A stretch of 64,000 nucleotides of DNA from Udaeobacter sp963725505 (GCA_963725505.1 CAVRYN010000002.1:124001-188000); one strand, 5' to 3'. Positions 27,256-37,348 are shown, counted from the first letter of the stretch. Translations and numbers: made by a program. Notes: generated by a model not told the origin, from the letters alone.

Positions 27256-27839
27256 ATGAAAAATAGATCAAGTAAGACAATTTTGGTTTTCTTCGCGCTG
27301 GGGTTAATCAGTTGCGCACTTTGCGTGCAGCAAGCTCAGGCCGTTCCGATCACCGGTGTTATCACTTTCGCAGGGGGCGTAACGTTGGACCAGCCGTAGT
27401 GTCAATACGCAACACAGGTCACCAGTTGGGTGGACACCCACAGTGCAGAGCGCCAGTGGAAGTTTCGCCGGGTTTGTTAATGTCGGAGACGCGGTAACGT
27501 TTACTCCTACGTGGTCTTTTAGTTCCGGCGCAATAACTGCGTTTTGGCAGGTTGATGGGTTCACGTTTGACTTAATCGCATCCAGCATCGTCTTTCAACG
27601 GAGGCGGTTTTCTTGCCGTCTCTGGAACGGGCACTATTTCAGGTCACGGCTTTGACTGCCACAGCTGGCACTTGGAGCTTTACCGCTCAGGATGGCTCAG
27701 CAAACGGCGTGTTTTCCTTTTCTGCCTCGACTTTCTCAGTCAGGCTACCCCCGACGGCGGTGCTACGGTTGCTCTGCTGGGACTGGCATTGGCGGGAATC
27801 GAAGGCATCCGCCGAAAACTTAAGAGGGCAAAGAGCTGA
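27256..27839 (+). pseudogene. VPDSG-CTERM surface protein, copy 1 (frame broken as given)
   Basis: Reconstructed protein of about 190 residues. It has a signal peptide (KTILVFFALGLISCALCV, cleavage near AQA), then a beta-rich domain starting VPITGVITFAGGVTLD with later blocks FAGFVNVGDAVTFTPTW, WQVDGFTFDLIASSIVFQ, VSGTGTISGHGFDATAGTW and NGVFSFSAST. The sorting tail is TPDGGAT, then VALLGLALAGIEGI, then RRKLKR. The tail fits the exosortase signal (motif, helix, basic end). Compared with copies 2 and 3, frames shift near 27395, 27435 and later, mainly by single bases in short runs. It would be secreted and anchored by the exosortase. The TATATFTP gene follows 127 bases downstream. Confidence 0.78.
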
Positions 27840-27966
27840 GATGGCCTTTCAGCTTCAGCTTTCAGCTGGCGCTTCGGGCAGGACCACAACCCCTGCGCTT
27901 TAGGAAAAGTGAGCAATTGGATATCAAAAAATTAGAACGCGAACAGAAGCAAGGCAGCCCAAGAAT

Positions 27967-30219
27967 ATGAATATGGATAAGACAATCAAACGGACGCTCT
28001 TCGCCGCCGTTGCCCTGCTCGGCGCGGGCGTAACACTTGAGGCAGCGCCAATCAATGGCACCATCACACTCAGGGGCGGCGCGGAGCTCAACTCGGGTTC
28101 GGTCAACACTGCTATCCGGGTAACAGGATGGCTCAACGGGAATCACCTGCCGCCAACAGTTGTCAGCCGATCAGGAGACTTCGCGACATACGTAAACGTC
28201 GGAGCTGCAGTGACGATGGCCGCGCCTTGGACCTTTAACCCTCCTTCCGGCCTGGCTGGTCTCTGGAGTGTTGGCGGATTTACGTTTGACCTGACAACAT
28301 CCTCCATTGTCCAGCAGGGTGGTGGGTTCCTTAGCGTCAGCGGGACGGGGACGATTACCGGCAATGGCTTTGACCCAACGCCTGGCTCGTGGACGTTTAC
28401 CACCCAGAATCCGCCCGCCAACGGTGTGTTTTCGTTCTCCGGCTCCACGACAGCTAGTCCGCCGACGCCGACTCCCACGGCAACATCGACGCCTACAGCT
28501 ACAGCGACGGCTACAGCTACATTTACCCCTACAGCTACGGCTACCGATACACCGACGCCGACAGCTACGGCTACATTTACCCCGACAGCCACAGCTACAT
28601 TTACCCCTACAGCTACGGCTACCGATACACCGACGCCTACAGCTACGGCTACATTTACCCCGACAGCCACAGCCACATTTACCCCTACAGCTACGGCTAC
28701 CGATACCCCGACAGCTACAGCTACGTTTACCCCTACAGCCACGGCAACATTTACCCCTACGGCCACGGCTACGTTTACGCCTACAGCTACAGCGACATTT
28801 ACCCCGACAGCTACGGCTACGTTTACCCCTACAGCCACGGCTACATTTACGCCAACAGCTACAGCTACATTTACCCCGACAGCTACGGCAACGTTTACCC
28901 CGACAGCCACGGCTACATTTACCCCGACGGCTACAGCTACATTTACGCCTACCGCTACAGCGACATTTACGCCGACGGCAACGGCTACAGCGACACCTAC
29001 GCCTGCATTCCCCTACCCCGACACCAACACTAACGCCCTGTGCTCTGGCCGCCTGCTCGCCTCCGTATCCCTTCGTAAGTGGGAACCCAAAAACGAATAT
29101 CGCGTTCAACGAGTCGGAGGTGCTGCGCGCCTTCAGAATGTCGGTGGATGCCAACTGCAACCCCCAAACGCTGCAGATGTTCTACAATGACGAACACGCC
29201 ATGACGCTGGGTATTCGCCAGGTTCAGGTGATAACCGGCAATTGCGGCGCAAGTTCGAGTACGACTAACTACCCGATTTCGCCGATGGTCACCAACCCGG
29301 ATGACGCACAACCCCCAGTGGTTGGGTCGACCATTCAGGACGGCGATCAGGCAGGGGCTGACACCGCGGGTCGCCCAATCTACCCCGTGATGTACATAAC
29401 AGACGTGACGGCAAATCCGGGGAACCCGCTTGCGGGCGACTGGCAGTATGGCGGCATAGGGGTCCCGCCTGATGCGGTCTTCGGGACATGGAAAGGTGCA
29501 GTCAGAACGGTGGACAAAACCACGAATCCCGCCACAATAACGGTCACTCCGGACGCTGACCCGACTACGAACAACTGGAACCTGGGCCCGGGTAGTGATC
29601 CGGTGCCAACGCCCACCCCAACGAACCAGGGCTACGGCGCCGAATGCCGCTGGAACCTGTCCTCGCTTAACCTGATCCCAGGTCACGAGTATCGCCTCTA
29701 CTTCATGGTGCACGATGGCGACCAGAATCAGACTGGCGGCGATGTCGGCCAGGATTGTGTGTACTTTGTCGATGCCGGGGGCTGCCCCAACGGCAACCCC
29801 AAGCCCGACTGCGACTGCTACAGCAACGGCTACGGCAACCGCGACACCGGCCGTGGTCGTCGCCACTAGCAAGACGTTCGGCGGCAGCGGACCTGCGGCG
29901 AAGACGGTCACGGTCACGTTCCAGAACAATACGGGAACGGGCCAGTTGCTTACGGGCCTATCCATCACCTGGCCGCAGGCTACTAATGGCAACCTGCAGC
30001 AGATCAAGATGGGCGGGACCACGATCTATAACACGTCAACCGGCAATGGCTCGCTTACCACCACTTTGCTGCTGGGCACGAACTGCCCAGCGGACGATCG
30101 CCGCGGGTTCATGCGCAACCTTGACGTTTACCTTCCAGCACAACGTCAGCACGACCCCCAGCAACTACACTGGTTCGGCAACATTCAGCCCGTTTGGGCC
30201 CGTTACGATGTTGCCATAA
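27967..30219 (+). pseudogene. TATATFTP-stalk surface protein 1 (three frame shifts as given)
   Basis: N-terminal signal peptide (TIKRTLFAAVALLGAG), then the same beta-rich domain as the VPDSG proteins (APINGTITLRGGAELNS to NGVFSFSGST), then a stalk of about 16 T-A-T-A-T-F-T-P units (28466-29010). A globular domain follows (YPFVSGNPKTNIAFNESEVL, MFYNDEHAMTLGIRQVQV, YRLYFMVHDGDQNQTGGDVG), then a short second T/A-P linker and a cellulose-binding-like C-terminal segment (KTFGGSGPAAKTVTVTF to SPFGPVTMLP). Frames change near 29,012 (CCCC), 29,780 (GGGGG) and about 30,095. Correcting one base in each gives about 750 residues. The last domains resemble those of the 52261 gene. Extracellular; adhesin or matrix protein is the likely role, by inference. 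Confidence 0.72.
28466..29010 (+). repeat. 24-bp repeats encoding T-A-T-A-T-F-T-P (array 1)
   Basis: Array of 24-base units with synonymous third-position variation (ACA/ACG, GCT/GCC, CCT/CCG) and occasional D-T-P-T-P units. None of the six frames contains a stop, so long open frames on both strands (V-A-V-A-V-G-V-N on the minus strand) are artefacts of the repeat. Confidence 0.93.
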
Positions 30220-30243
30220 AGGGCACCGCACGCTTCAACAATG

Positions 30244-30267
30244 AAGGGCCGGCGCAAGCCGGCCCTT
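30244..30267 (+). terminator. Hairpin terminator after surface protein 1
   Basis: AAGGGCCGGC, loop GCAA, GCCGGCCCTT: a perfect 10-bp stem 25 bases after the stop. There is only a short T-run after it. A similar CCGGGGCC stem ends the 52261 gene. Confidence 0.8.
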
Positions 30268-30407
30268 CGTGCAATAAGAGCCACCGAAAACCGGGGAAAC
30301 AGCCTGAGGGCAGGCTGTCTCCAACATTCGTCGCGATATATGTCGATGGAGCCGGGCCGCCCTCGGCTCGCTGTCCGGACGTGCTAATGGCACGGGGGAA
30401 TCCAAAA

Positions 30408-30490
30408 ATGAAAAAAATCCCTCTCAGAACAAAAATTACTCTGACTATTGTAGGATTGTTAGCGATGGCAGGAGTTTTTTACTCGGCCTG
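30408..30490 (+). pseudogene. Signal-peptide remnant of a surface protein gene
   Basis: ATG 30408 opens MKKIPLRTKITLTIVGLLAM, closely matching the start of the protein at 54147 (MKKITLRTKITVTIAGLLAL). After about 27 codons the similarity stops and REP-rich sequence begins. On the far side of the RAYT island (from 31262) the sequence matches the 3' end and terminator of other surface genes, so the middle of the ancestral gene or genes was lost or replaced. Confidence 0.65.
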
Positions 30491-30752
30491 CGGCCTCCCC
30501 GTCTGTGTCGCTGGCGTCCCCGCCGCTCCGCTTTGCGAAACGCCGGGCATTGGGTTGGCCAGATTTTGTAGGGCGTTTGACTCGTTCGCTCCCGCTCTCT
30601 CGCCCATTCGGGCTTCCCGTCTGTCTCGCTCGCGTCCCCGCGGCTCCGCTCTGTGAAACGCCGATCCTAAATGGGCTTGGCGTTCGCTGCGGCGAACGCC
30701 CTACAATCAAACCTTGGCGTCTGACACAGACGCCCTACAATTAAAACCTGGT
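30491..30752. repeat. REP sequences upstream of the RAYT gene
   Basis: Two short inverted repeats ending in CGCCCTACAA at 30678-30706 (GGCGTTCGCTGCGGCGAACGCC core) and 30714-30741 (GGCGTCTGACACAGACGCC core), and a TTTGTAGGGCG at 30565. Two imperfect copies of a CCGTCTGT-CGCT-rich stretch lie at 30497-30545 and 30617-30665. These are typical REP hairpins next to their transposase. Confidence 0.8.
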
Positions 30753-31199
30753 ATGGCTCGACCGCCACGTGTTCCGGTAATGCTACCGTGGGAATGCCGC
30801 GTGATTTACTTTCTCACCGTCTGTGTGGTTCCGCGTTGCAACGCGTTGGCAAATGACGCCGCCTGGCGAACTCTATGCCAGACGCTAAAACGTCTGGACA
30901 AATGGAACACATATTGTGTCTTGGCGATGCCGGATCACGTCCATTTGCTTACCGCGCCTCTCGAGCGCGAACGAAGCGTCGCAGCCTTCCTGAAGTGGCT
31001 GAAACGCTGGTTTAACGAGGTGTATGAATTTCCGGCAAATTGCCAATGGCAACCCGGCGGATTCGATCGGCTCCTCCGAACCTCGGAATCTATTCACGAG
31101 AAGTGGAATTATATTCGCGAGAATCCGGTGCGTGCGGGCTTGGTCGAACATTGGAAACAGTGGCCCTATCGCCACGGATTTTTCGACGACGAAATCTGA
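30753..31199 (+). CDS. REP-associated tyrosine transposase (RAYT)
   Basis: 148-residue Y1-type (IS200/IS605-like) HUH nuclease. The HUH motif is AMPDHVHLLTAP. The catalytic Tyr lies in EKWNYIRENPVRAGLVEHW, the family's C-terminal signature. RAYTs mobilise or maintain REP sequences rather than forming a classic insertion sequence. REP hairpins with TGTAGGGCG ends flank it on both sides, and a REP pair lies inside the gene at 32351. ATG 30753 is used because the upstream in-frame extension is REP sequence. It appears intact. Confidence 0.9.
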   Translation: MARPPRVPVMLPWECRVIYFLTVCVVPRCNALANDAAWRTLCQTLKRLDKWNTYCVLAMPDHVHLLTAPLERERSVAAFLKWLKRWFNEVYEFPANCQWQPGGFDRLLRTSESIHEKWNYIRENPVRAGLVEHWKQWPYRHGFFDDEI

Positions 31200-31208
31200 A
31201 AGGCGAAA

Positions 31209-31238
31209 TTTGTAGGGCGTTCGCCGCGGCGAACGCCA
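31209..31238. repeat. REP sequence downstream of RAYT
   Basis: TTTGTAGGGCGTTCG, CCGCGG, CGAACGCC: the same ends as the upstream REPs in opposite orientation, completing the island. Confidence 0.8.
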
Positions 31239-31320
31239 ACCTAATGGCCCGGCGGATTTTGTAAGACAGCCAAGTCATAGGCAGCACAGTATTTCAGCTT
31301 AAATAGACCGGATTCACCCT

Positions 31321-31357
31321 AAACGCCCGCGACGAGTTCATCTTGTCGCGGGCGTTT
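31321..31357 (+). terminator. Strong hairpin terminator (orphaned 3' end of a surface gene)
   Basis: AAACGCCCGCGAC, 11-base loop, GTCGCGGGCGTTT, then TTCTTT: a perfect 13-bp stem with a T-run. The same block follows the surface genes ending at 35147 and 39205. Confidence 0.85.
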
Positions 31358-31731
31358 TCTTTAGGACGTCACCGGAATTTCTGGATCTTCCGCTTTGCTG
31401 AAAGCGCGATTCAATTGGCGCTGATCCAACTGGTGTGCCGGAGGTGATTTTTAGCCACGGATGAACACGGATGCTGCAACGGATGCGAAGCAACGGCCAG
31501 GCTTTCCAACACGGATAAAATGAGTCTCTCCCCTTCTCCTATCCGTGAAAATCCGTGTCCATCCGTGGCCTGCCCAGCTTTCGCCTCTTCGGCGCGACGT
31601 TTGGCCTTTCTGACCGCTGCGAAGAGGAAATTTCTTGGAATCCGCAGTCATTGCGTCTTACGAGCAGCCTGTCCGCGGACAGGCTGCTCTGCTTTTAGTC
31701 CTATCCCAAACAAGCCACAGATTAACCCCGT

Positions 31732-31788
31732 GAGATTTGAAACGACGATATCGCGGCCCGCCGCTGCAGATTTATCACACGGGGTTAA
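31732..31788. mobile_element. Nested hairpin element (TTAACCCCGTGAGAT ends)
   Basis: TTAACCCCGTG and CACGGGGTTAA are perfect inverse ends around about 35 bases; it splits a CACGGAT repeat unit. Other copies are at 38623-38689 and 38943-39010. Confidence 0.75.
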
Positions 31789-31964
31789 CACGGATGCTGC
31801 AACGGATGCCCACCACGGCGGGTAAACTGAGCAACGGCCAGGCTTTCCAACACGGATAAAATGAGTCTCTCCCCTTCTCCTATCCGTGAAAATCCGTGTC
31901 CATCCGTGGCCGAAAATAGCCCACTTACCTTTTTTTGATTTTCATAACCCTGGGGCGCTGCCCC

Positions 31965-32350
31965 ACGCTTTGATGTGAATGTCGCGCCTTCGGCGCTCGA
32001 AGCGATTTCATAAATGTTGTAGCCACCGGTTCGCCGCAGGACGAATCCGTCCGGTGTGCGGACCTGTGGCCGGTTCGCCTCGGTGCTTTAGCGGCTTCAT
32101 AAGATCCACCACGAAGCACACGAAGGTCCACGAAGGAAACCTTTGGATTTACTTAATTGAAATCTTCGTGCTCTCAGCTTGCCGGCCGTGGCGGGTGTCC
32201 TTCGTGGTGAACATTGAGTCTTCATGGAAACCTGTTCGCTTCAGTAATCTGCGGTAATCTGCGTAATCTGTGGATAACTTCGGCCGCGGCTTCGTAGCAA
32301 ACGCTCTTTATGGATTGACTCCGAAAGCGTTCGCGAGTTGATAGACAGCC
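31965..32350. repeat. Repeat-filled intergenic region before the MFS/SpeE gene
   Basis: It contains a truncated copy of the TTGTAGCCAC element (32014-32095; complete copy at 59010), CCACGAAGG-type repeats (32104-32215) and a one-sided GCAGAT-type triple motif (AATCTGCGGTAATCTGCGTA near 32248). No gene was seen. Confidence 0.7.
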
Positions 32351-34687
32351 GTGCTGAAAAAGTTCCCGCACCTGTTTATTGTTCTTCTGATCGAAGGCGG
32401 AGCGCTGATGGCGGTGGAATTGATGGGCGCCAAGTTGGTAGCCCCGTTCTATGGCAACTCGCTCTATGTCTGGACCGCCGTCCTCACGATGACTGTTCTG
32501 GGTCTGACGCTCGGCTATTACACCGGCGGCCGGCTCGCAAAAAAAGGAGCGTCCGAAACAATGCTCTTCGTCATTCTCGGAATTTCGGCGGTGCTCGTCG
32601 TGGCATTGCCATTGACCGCTTCGATTGCCATAGCGCTTACAAAGGGAATGGGTCTGATCGCCGGGATCTGCGTGACGTGCATCCTCCTGCTGCTTCCGCC
32701 GATGCTCTCTTTCGGGATCGTGGGCCCGATGGTGGTGAGCTTGATGTCTTCACAGCTTGAAACAGTCGGCAAGACCGCCGGAACAGTTTATTTTACCTCC
32801 ACTGTAGGCGGAATAGTAGTCACGTTCCTCCTGGGACTCTATCTAATCCCTGTCGCCGGACTCAGATTGTGCGCGACTGTCACAGGCTTGGCGTTGGCTG
32901 CGTTGCCTCTCGGTTACATTGTGAAGAGGGCGTTCGTCGGGAAGAGACAATGGAGCGCCACGAAGGCAAGCGACATGGATGGGCGGGCCGAAGCCCAAGA
33001 TTGTAGGGCGTCTGTGTCAGACGCCGCGGTTGGCGTTTCACAGAAACGCCCTACAACGTCCGCCCCGGCGGCCGCCAGGGTCGGCAGCAACCGCAAGAAA
33101 TCGAGAGCCAAATTGAACCCGCGGTCACCGACCCCGGCTACAGGTGTAACACGCACCATCTATCTGTTTGCCGTGCTCGAAGGCGCAACGGTGATGGCTG
33201 TCGAGCTGATGTCCGCGCGAATGGTCGCGCCGTACTTCGGTTCATCGCTCTACGTCTGGGCAACGGTCATCGGCTGCACGCTGCTGGCGCTGGCAATCGG
33301 TTATTTTCTCGGTGGCGTCATCGCCGACAAATACCGCGGCCCTGATGCTCTGTTATGGGTGCTGCTGATCGCGTCAGTGTTTTTATTGCTGATGCATGTG
33401 TCCGCGTCGCTGTTAACGATCGCTTTTGAAAATATCGCCCCTGGCGCCGCTGTTATTCTGGTCAGCGTCGCGCTGATTCTGCCGCCGCTAATGTTTCTAG
33501 GCATGGTACCGACGTTCCTGATACGAAGGGTGTCCGCCACGGCGGATCATGCCGGAGGCAGCACCGGCATTGTGTACGCAATTTCATCCGCCAGCGGCAT
33601 CATCGCGCTGCCGGTGTTCGGTTTTTTTATCATTCCGCGATACGGGTTGACGCTGCCTTCCATCGTTACCGGGCTTGCGGTAGGGGCGGTCCCGTTCGCG
33701 AAACTCGTCGCGCGAAAAAAGTACGCGTCGCTTTTGCTCGTGCCCGCCATTCTGTTTTCTTTTGGGGCGATCAAGACTCAGCAGCCGGGCAAAGGTGTCG
33801 AGGTGCAATATTTTTCCGAAGGATTATTAGGGCAGCTTTTGGTCGCTGACCTGTCGTATTTAAGGGACGAGAAATTCAACGACCGTTACCTTTTTATGAA
33901 CCGCATCGGCCAAACGTGTCTGGACAAAGACACGCTCAGGTCAAAATGGGGTGATATCTATTACCTTGCTTCGATTTGCAGCAAGTTCCCCCAAAAATCC
34001 GATGCACTGATACTCGGTGTGGGCGGCGGCGCCTTCGCCAATATCCTCCAAAACAACCTGGGGTTTAACGTGGATGCAGTCGAACTGGACAGACGTGTCC
34101 CGGAAGTTGCACGGCATTACTTCGGATTAAGCGACAAGGTGAACATTATCGTTGACGACGCCAGGCACTACCTCGAAGAGACGCAAAAAAAATATGACGT
34201 CATAGTATTCGATGCTTATCGCGGCGAGTTCCCTCCGCCGCATGTTTTCAGCCTTGAATCGTTAACCAGGGCGAAGTCTCTTTTGAAAAAGGACGGTCTG
34301 ATCGTCGTAAACTATAACGGATTTTTGGAGGGAAACCCGGGACGAGCAGCCAGGTCCATCTACAAAACGCTGCTTGCCGCTGGCCTGGAGGTGAGAATCC
34401 TGCCGACACCGGGCGCTGAAGCTACCAGGAGCGTCGTGTTTGTAGCAAGCACGAACAAACAGGATTTCCACCAGCTGCGCATGACAGTGTCGAAGGATGG
34501 ACAGCAGGTGGACATCGAGACGTTCTTCTATGATCCGCAGAAACTGGATCTCAACGATGCAGTGATCTTGACTGACGACAAACCCATCCTGGAGCTGTTA
34601 AATATCCCCGGCGGCCAAGTATGGCGCAAAGCATACACCGACATGACCAAAGCATTTTGTAAAGAAGGCGTTCCATTGTTCAGGTAA
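32351..34687 (+). CDS. Fused MFS transporter/spermidine synthase-like protein 1
   Basis: 778 residues. Two homologous blocks of about six transmembrane helices come first. The first begins LLIEGGALMAVELMGAKLVAP and the second, at about residue 270, begins AVLEGATVMAVELMSARMVA, showing internal duplication. A soluble SpeE-like Rossmann domain follows, with LILGVGGGAFANIL (aminopropyltransferase motif I), VDAVELDRRVPEVA, IIVDDARHYLEE and YDVIVFDAYRG. Substrate is unknown; family members may methylate or aminopropylate something at the membrane. The linker between the two membrane blocks contains a REP pair (33001-33056) translated in frame. CTG-like upstream sequence makes ATG/GTG choice unclear; 32351 gives a good N-terminus. 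Confidence 0.82.
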   Translation: MLKKFPHLFIVLLIEGGALMAVELMGAKLVAPFYGNSLYVWTAVLTMTVLGLTLGYYTGGRLAKKGASETMLFVILGISAVLVVALPLTASIAIALTKGMGLIAGICVTCILLLLPPMLSFGIVGPMVVSLMSSQLETVGKTAGTVYFTSTVGGIVVTFLLGLYLIPVAGLRLCATVTGLALAALPLGYIVKRAFVGKRQWSATKASDMDGRAEAQDCRASVSDAAVGVSQKRPTTSAPAAARVGSNRKKSRAKLNPRSPTPATGVTRTIYLFAVLEGATVMAVELMSARMVAPYFGSSLYVWATVIGCTLLALAIGYFLGGVIADKYRGPDALLWVLLIASVFLLLMHVSASLLTIAFENIAPGAAVILVSVALILPPLMFLGMVPTFLIRRVSATADHAGGSTGIVYAISSASGIIALPVFGFFIIPRYGLTLPSIVTGLAVGAVPFAKLVARKKYASLLLVPAILFSFGAIKTQQPGKGVEVQYFSEGLLGQLLVADLSYLRDEKFNDRYLFMNRIGQTCLDKDTLRSKWGDIYYLASICSKFPQKSDALILGVGGGAFANILQNNLGFNVDAVELDRRVPEVARHYFGLSDKVNIIVDDARHYLEETQKKYDVIVFDAYRGEFPPPHVFSLESLTRAKSLLKKDGLIVVNYNGFLEGNPGRAARSIYKTLLAAGLEVRILPTPGAEATRSVVFVASTNKQDFHQLRMTVSKDGQQVDIETFFYDPQKLDLNDAVILTDDKPILELLNIPGGQVWRKAYTDMTKAFCKEGVPLFR
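33001..33056. repeat. REP pair inside a coding region
   Basis: TTGTAGGGCGTCTGTGTCAG and its partner ending in AACGCCCTACAA form two facing REP hairpins. They are read in frame within the linker of the MFS/SpeE protein. They match the REPs beside the RAYT gene. Confidence 0.88.
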
Positions 34688-35049
34688 TCTCCGGCGAGCG
34701 CACGCCCGAAGATTTAACCACGAATGGAGACCTATAAGATTCAACCACGGACTACCTAGCGCGGCTCCACCGCAACTGAAGTTTTAACCACGGATTTACC
34801 CCGTGGGATAGGCGAACGCCGCTTCGGTTTGTTGACTAAAGGTTACATTATCCCACGGGGTAAACGGATGGCACGGATGAGATTGGAGAAGAGACGTCCC
34901 TGAAACACGCCAAAGGACGCAGTTCCGAATAAAACCGCAGCTGCCGCAAATGGGCGCAGATATTTTCAGGCCAGACTTTATTTGCGCTCATCTGCGCAAT
35001 CTGCGGTCTTCAGGAAGAGAGATCCAGAAATTCCGGTGATGTCCTAAAG
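34688..35049. repeat. Intergenic repeats: split CACGGAT left end, hairpin, GCAGAT solo unit
   Basis: 34786-34880 matches the left end of GxxExxY cassette 3, including the surrounding GCGGCTCC-CCGCAAC sequence and the nested hairpin (34797-34862), but no nuclease gene follows. At 34937-35012 a GCAGAT-type inverted repeat (AACCGCAGCTGCCGCAAATG to CATCTGCGCAATCTGCGG) encloses about 15 bases. Confidence 0.78.
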
Positions 35050-35090
35050 AAAACGCCCGCGACAAGATGCAACTCGTCGCGGGCGCGTTT
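35050..35090 (-). terminator. Hairpin terminator of surface protein 2
   Basis: AAACGCCCGCGAC pairs with GTCGCGGGCG across a short loop; the outer AAA/TTT pairs are offset by a CG insertion. It lies about 60 bases past the stop at 35147 on the minus strand. Confidence 0.75.
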
Positions 35091-35146
35091 GGGGCGAATC
35101 CGGTCTATTTAAGCTGAAATAGTGTGCTGCCTATGACTTGGCTGTC

Positions 35147-37348
35147 TTACGGGCGCTTGATTTCGACCGCGATCGTCCCCCAGTGGTGTGCGGTGGGGGT
35201 GGGCGCCTGGTCGAACGACTGGCTTGCCGACGACGGATCTTTGAAGAACGTGCCCGCGCAGCCGTTTGTATTGTGTCGGTAGGCGAGATTCGTGTTCGCC
35301 GGGGTGCTTGTCGGAGTCGTGACGCCGAGGTCCTCTTCCGTGTTGAGGAAGTATACGCTGAAGTCGGTGACGTGTAGCGGCGACGGCAGGTTGGCTGTGT
35401 ACGGGTTGGAGGTAGTGCCGGTCGCTCCGGAGCTCGCGTACGCTTGCTGCGCGATCGGGTTTGACGTGTCGTTGCCGCAGAGCTCGATGACCTGGACGTA
35501 GGCCTGGGTGATGGTGTTATTGAAGGTGACCGTGATCGTTCCGGGGCCCGCGTTGCTCACACCGCCGGTTAGGTACCGGCCGAACTCGGCGTCCACGGGA
35601 TGGTTTCCCCCGCCATTGCCGTGGTAGCCCAGCGACCCAGTCCCGATATTGTGGAACGTCGGGCTGCCGAGGCTTGTGCTGCTGAACGTGGCGGTGGTAT
35701 CCGTCCCCCCGTGCATGAACACGAACACGAGGTAGGTCGTGTTCGCCTTGAGCGTAAAGGTCCCCGTCGTCATGCTCGTGCCGGTGGTGGAGTTTACGAA
35801 GGTTACCTCTGTCGCTGCAGCGCACGTCGGCGTAGGCGTAGGCGTTGGTGTAGACGTAGCTGTAGCCGTTGCCGTCGGCGTGAAGGTCGCTGTAGCCGTT
35901 GGGGTAAATGTAGCCGTGGCTGTCGGCGTAAACGTTGCCGTGGCTGTCGGGGTAAATGTAGCCGTAGCTGTCGGCGTAAACGTTGCCGTAGCTGTCGGCG
36001 TAAATGTAGCCGTAGCTGTCGGGGTAAACGTTGCCGTGGCTGTCGGGGTAAATGTAGCTGTAGCTGTCGGGGTAAATGTAGCTGTAGCTGTCGGCGTAAA
36101 CGTAGCCGTAGCTGTCGGGGTAAATGTAGCTGTAGCTGTAGGCGTCGGTGTATCGGTAGCCGTAGCTGTCGGGGTAAATGTAGCTGTGGCTGTCGGCGTC
36201 GGTGTATCGGTAGCCGTCGCTGTAGCGGTAGATGTCGCCGTCGCCGTAGCCGTCGCAGTAGCTGTAGCTGTCGCTGTGGGAGTCGGCGTCGGCGGATTAG
36301 CTGTCGTGGAGGCGGCGAACGAAAACACACCGTTGGCGCTCGGATTCTGGGTGCTAAACCTCCAAGTGCCAGGCGTTGGGTCAAAGCCATTGCCGCTAAT
36401 CGTCCCCGTCCCGCTGACGCTAAGGAACCCACCACCCTGCAGGACAATGGAGGATGCTGTCAGGTCAAACGTAAATCCGCCAACACTCCAGAGACCAGGC
36501 CGGCTGGAAGTAGGGTTAAAGATCCAAGGCGCGCCCATCGTCACTGCATCTCCGACGTTTACGTATGTCGCAAAGTCTCCTGATCGGCTGACAACTGTTG
36601 GCGGCAGGTGACTCCCGTTGAGCCATCCTGTTACCCGGGTAGCAGTGTTGGCCGATTATTCGGGAAGAGCTGCGCGCCGCCCTTGAATGAGATGGAGCCA
36701 TTGATTGGCGCTGCCTGTGGTGTTACGACCGCGCTGAGCTGGGAGGAGTCGCCGGTGGCGGTCGCCTGGAAGCTGGCGCCAATAAAATCTGAGGAAAAGA
36801 CGTACCAGCTGGTCTGAAAATTACCGTTTGCGTCGGCCACCACGTCCCACGGTTGGAACGATGGTTGGTTTGGGTTTGTTTCGACCACAATCATGTTCAC
36901 GGTTTCGCCGGGCTGGAAGCCGGTGCCCTTGAAATAGACATAGGTGTATGGCGCGTAATCCTCGCGATCGGTGGTGAGGGACGGCGCGTCGTTAGGCGAC
37001 TCGTTCTGGAGGTTCCGCGCTGCGGCAGCGCGCGTGGTAGCCAGACTAAATACCTGTGAGGCCATCGGTTCGTACAGCTTGTTCGCAAACTGGGCCGATT
37101 GACGCAGGGCGTCGCGAGACATGGGTGCTGTTGAAGTCTGGGCGGTCTGTGTCTGGTCCTGGTCGGACGAAATAGGCGGGTAGCGCCGGCTAGCAGGCGC
37201 GCTCACCTGTGTCTCTGCCGGAGTCTTGGCGGGACTGCTGCGGGCTACCGACGAAGGAAACCAAGCTTAGCACTGTTAAAGCGGTTACTGACAGCGCCAC
37301 GAACAGGGCGGTGCCTCGTTTTTGGGTGTGTCGAATTAGTTTACTCAT
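35147..37348 (-). pseudogene. TATATFTP-stalk surface protein 2 (frame broken near 37,215 and 36,645)
   Basis: The start at 37348 gives MSKLIRHTQKRGTALFVALS, a basic N-terminus and hydrophobic helix shared with proteins 3 and 4. A DQDQTQTAQ linker, an Ig-like domain (LTTDREDYAPYTYVYFKGTG, FQPGETVNMIVVETNP, NGNFQTSWYVFSSDFIGASF) and the VPDSG-type beta domain (APINGSISFKGGAQL to NGVFSFAAST) follow. A T-A-T-A-T-F-T-P stalk (35820-36295) and a C-terminal domain (TEVTFVNSTTGTSMTTGTF to HWGTIAVEIKRP) complete it. The first shift is an extra C relative to protein 4 (CAGTCCCGCC against CAGTCCGCC). Repaired length is about 730 residues. It lies 70 bases after VPDSG copy 2 on the same strand, so the two probably form an operon. 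Confidence 0.75.
35830..36295 (-). repeat. 24-bp TATATFTP repeats (array 2)
   Basis: The same unit as array 1 on the minus strand, about 13 units plus D-T-P-T-P variants. Plus-strand open frames of V-A-V-A-V-G-V-N here are shadows. Confidence 0.93.

Larger units (their letters stand above)
31274..31964. repeat. Arm A of a large inverted duplication
   Basis: About 690 bases nearly identical in inverse orientation to 38450-39194 (arm B). It includes a terminator, two CACGGAT inverted-repeat units (31454-31569 and 31725-31910), a CCTGTCCGCGGACAGG palindrome (31669-31684) and one nested hairpin (31732-31788). A second matching patch is 32096-32215 against 38283-38410 (CCACGAAGG-type repeats). 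No gene is present. Confidence 0.85.

Noticed and set aside
28143..28910. Long minus-strand frame of V-A-V-A-V-G-V-N repeats opposite array 1
   Set aside because: It is the reverse reading of the 24-bp TATATFTP repeat, which has no stop in any frame. The plus-strand protein has the signal peptide and folded domains; this frame has neither.
30361..30410. Cyclic-di-GMP riboswitch before the signal-peptide remnant
   Set aside because: The GC-rich leader around AACCGGGGAAACAGCC looked suggestive, but the conserved riboswitch core and tetraloop receptor could not be placed.
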